Source of the DNA: Nitrospinae bacterium CG22_combo_CG10-13_8_21_14_all_47_10
Lineage (GTDB): Bacteria > Nitrospinota > Nitrospinia > Nitrospinales > VA-1
Direction: 5' to 3'
Assembly (NCBI GenBank): GCA_002786505.1
Contig: PCTK01000145.1
Coordinates: 1 to 5,205 of the forward strand
DNA length: 5,205 nucleotides
A program made the position numbers and the translations under genes. The notes beneath the pieces are model-generated. The model was given only the letters and a program-made list of their open reading frames with translations. It ran no database searches and was not told the DNA's origin. Of this stretch, positions 3,720 through 5,205 are shown one piece after another (positions within the stretch are counted from its first letter, which is position 1; each line of letters opens with the position of its first letter).

Positions 3720-5205
3720 TTATAACTCAGGAGGTGGCAGTATGGGGCGTCGCAGGTTTTTTTCATGAGCGCCTTGCAGTTCGACCTCGGTAAGGAGAAT
3801 GCTTGGCGTGATACTGGTAACCGGTATCAGGCCTGACTCGGCTCCGCAATATCCATTGATGACCATTTCGTCATCTCCCGTTGCAACAACCTTACTGACC
3901 ATGGATAGCGGGGTCCCCACAAAATCTACTCCGCTGACAAGCTCTTCTCGCCCATCCGGATAAATCTTGCGCAGGTATAACGGTTTTCCTTTGAACACTT
4001 GATAAGCGTCCGTGCCTGTGTGGGTCTCTCCGCCAGATATTTTTTCAATCAACAGGCCAAATGGCTTATTCTGCTTTTGAATCTCTTCAATCAGTTTTGT
4101 TTTGAGCTGTTGGGGAGACAAACGTTTTTCCGATCGCACGATCACATTGCTCATTCGAGACATGGGGCGTTTCTGGCCGTCACCCCTTGCGTGCCCATTG
4201 GTTCGGAAAAACCCCAAAACAGGAGTTCGGGACATTAGAAAGTTTTTCAACCGGCCCTGATCTACCAGAACCACTTCCTCAGCCTTCTGTCCTTCATCAT
4301 CATATTTGTAATATCCCAGCAGATCATGACCCGCGAAACTGTCCAGATTTGGATTATCCACCACCGATAAAAACCCTGGAAGAATTTGCGCGCCAATTTT
4401 TTTCATAAAGGTTTTGCCATCATTAGCCTGGCGAAGCCTGTCTCCTTCCAGGCGATGGCCTATCGCTTCATGAAACAAAACTGCGGCCGCCTCCGGGCTA
4501 AAAATTGCCGGCCCCACATAGGGATCCATTCGAGTCGCGGACTGCAAACGACCAACTTCCTCAATCAACATTTCAGCTTTTTCCACCAACTCGTCAGAAG
4601 ATGGAAAATTATTTATATTGGAAAAATAAAAGGGTTCCTGATCGTGAATGGAGTCCCCGGATTCGGATTTAGCCCAAACCTCCAGAATGACCTGGTAGTG
4701 AATCCTGGAGGTTCTAATTTTATTTTTCTCCGAGTCGTAAAAATAACGGGTGAATCGATCAGCCCTGAACTTCACCTGTGATTTTTCAATATCGGGTGCG
4801 GACTTGAAAATGGCGGATACCTTTCTCACCTGGCTTTCCCATTCAGGGATCTTTTCGGGAAGAAGAACCACCGGATCAATATGTTCAATCGGCGCGTTCC
4901 CGGAAGAAAAATCCGCCAAATTATGTTTTTCTACCCCGCTTATGAAGCGTCCCTTTTTACGCAGGAAGTTCATGATTGCCTGTTTGTAACGAAGATCGGT
5001 CTCATACCATAAAGCTCTTCTCAAAACTTCCGGATCATCATCGAGAGGAATTATTTGATGACTTTTGAGTTGATGGCTTCCGGGAGTAAAACTGTCAAAT
5101 TCTTGAGAACCTACCCGCACATCGACAAACAGGGTGCGAAAATTTTGATGGTCCGAGTGTGTCAAAGCCCCAAAACTTCCTGCCACTTCCATATACTCGT
5201 GGTGT
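3720..5205 (-). CDS. TldD/PmbA-family metallopeptidase, 5' end outside the window
   Basis: The visible part is at least 494 residues and the frame stays open to the right edge, reading HHEY before the first in-window ATG (5190-5192). That ATG is therefore probably internal. Numbering from that Met, the zinc motif HExxxH is HEAIGH (241-246), followed by RLEGDRL as in TldD (HEAxGHxLEGD). Cys449 in NGYCGAESGLIPV matches the position of the third zinc ligand in TldD. Other family blocks are VDVRVGSQEFD (23-33), YKYDDEGQKAEE (295-306), TNGHARGDGQKRPMSRMSN (331-349) and SGGETHTGTDAYQVF (386-400). TldD proteins act on unfolded peptides, usually as TldD-TldE heterodimers; E. coli TldD/E matures microcin B17 and degrades the antitoxin CcdA. 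With its missing start this protein exceeds E. coli TldD (about 480 residues), typical of a longer subfamily with an extended N-terminal domain. A TldE/PmbA partner is not in the window but could lie to the right. All expected catalytic residues are present. Confidence 0.93.
   Translation of the reverse strand, partial: HHEYMEVAGSFGALTHSDHQNFRTLFVDVRVGSQEFDSFTPGSHQLKSHQIIPLDDDPEVLRRALWYETDLRYKQAIMNFLRKKGRFISGVEKHNLADFSSGNAPIEHIDPVVLLPEKIPEWESQVRKVSAIFKSAPDIEKSQVKFRADRFTRYFYDSEKNKIRTSRIHYQVILEVWAKSESGDSIHDQEPFYFSNINNFPSSDELVEKAEMLIEEVGRLQSATRMDPYVGPAIFSPEAAAVLFHEAIGHRLEGDRLRQANDGKTFMKKIGAQILPGFLSVVDNPNLDSFAGHDLLGYYKYDDEGQKAEEVVLVDQGRLKNFLMSRTPVLGFFRTNGHARGDGQKRPMSRMSNVIVRSEKRLSPQQLKTKLIEEIQKQNKPFGLLIEKISGGETHTGTDAYQVFKGKPLYLRKIYPDGREELVSGVDFVGTPLSMVSKVVATGDDEMVINGYCGAESGLIPVTSITPSILLTEVELQGAHEKNLRRPILPPPEL

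Noticed and set aside
5190..5192. ATG as the start of the TldD-like protein
   Set aside because: The reading frame remains open upstream to the window edge and the first residues already lie in a conserved family region, so the true start is outside.

Overview
The window holds four protein-coding genes in a Gram-negative-looking bacterial genome of moderate GC content (below 50% by eye). A sigma54 enhancer-binding activator, a sigma54-type promoter, a Sec-secreted small protein and CGTC-N-TTGCGAG-type dispersed palindromes fit lineages such as Desulfobacterota or Nitrospinota. That placement is a loose inference; no rRNA or marker gene is present to settle it.

Layout. Bases 1-250 are non-coding and rich in inverted repeats: a long dispersed-type palindrome (about 7-85), a CTCTCCCT/AGGGGGAG hairpin and a perfect CCGGAAAA/TTTTCCGG palindrome. 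Bases 251-1432 (+) encode a DUF1343/NamZ-like protein, a family that includes exo-beta-N-acetylmuramidases. It ends tail to tail with, and overlaps by 12 bp, a minus-strand gene (1421-2845) for a PAS - AAA+ (sigma54-interacting) - Fis-HTH activator. A 339-bp divergent intergenic region (2846-3184) follows. It carries a sigma70-like promoter for the activator, a perfect 7-bp inverted repeat, an excellent -24/-12 sigma54 promoter facing the other way, and two palindromes in the leader. The gene downstream (3185-3574, +) encodes a 129-aa exported protein of unknown function. It converges on a TldD-family metallopeptidase gene (3720-5205, minus), whose 5' end lies outside the window. The 145 bp between these two genes contain overlapping, mutually exclusive hairpins with T-rich tails on both strands.

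How the parts may work together. The strongest system-level hypothesis is a small regulatory cassette. The one-component PAS activator would be transcribed from a sigma70 promoter. It could bind the inverted repeat about 170 bp upstream of the predicted start of the sigma54 transcript and switch on the divergent small exported protein. The signal and the function of the exported protein cannot be read from the sequence. The NamZ-like protein (peptidoglycan turnover) and the TldD-like peptidase are recognisable families with no evident functional link to this cassette. Apart from the cassette and the convergent hairpin cluster, the window looks ordinary.
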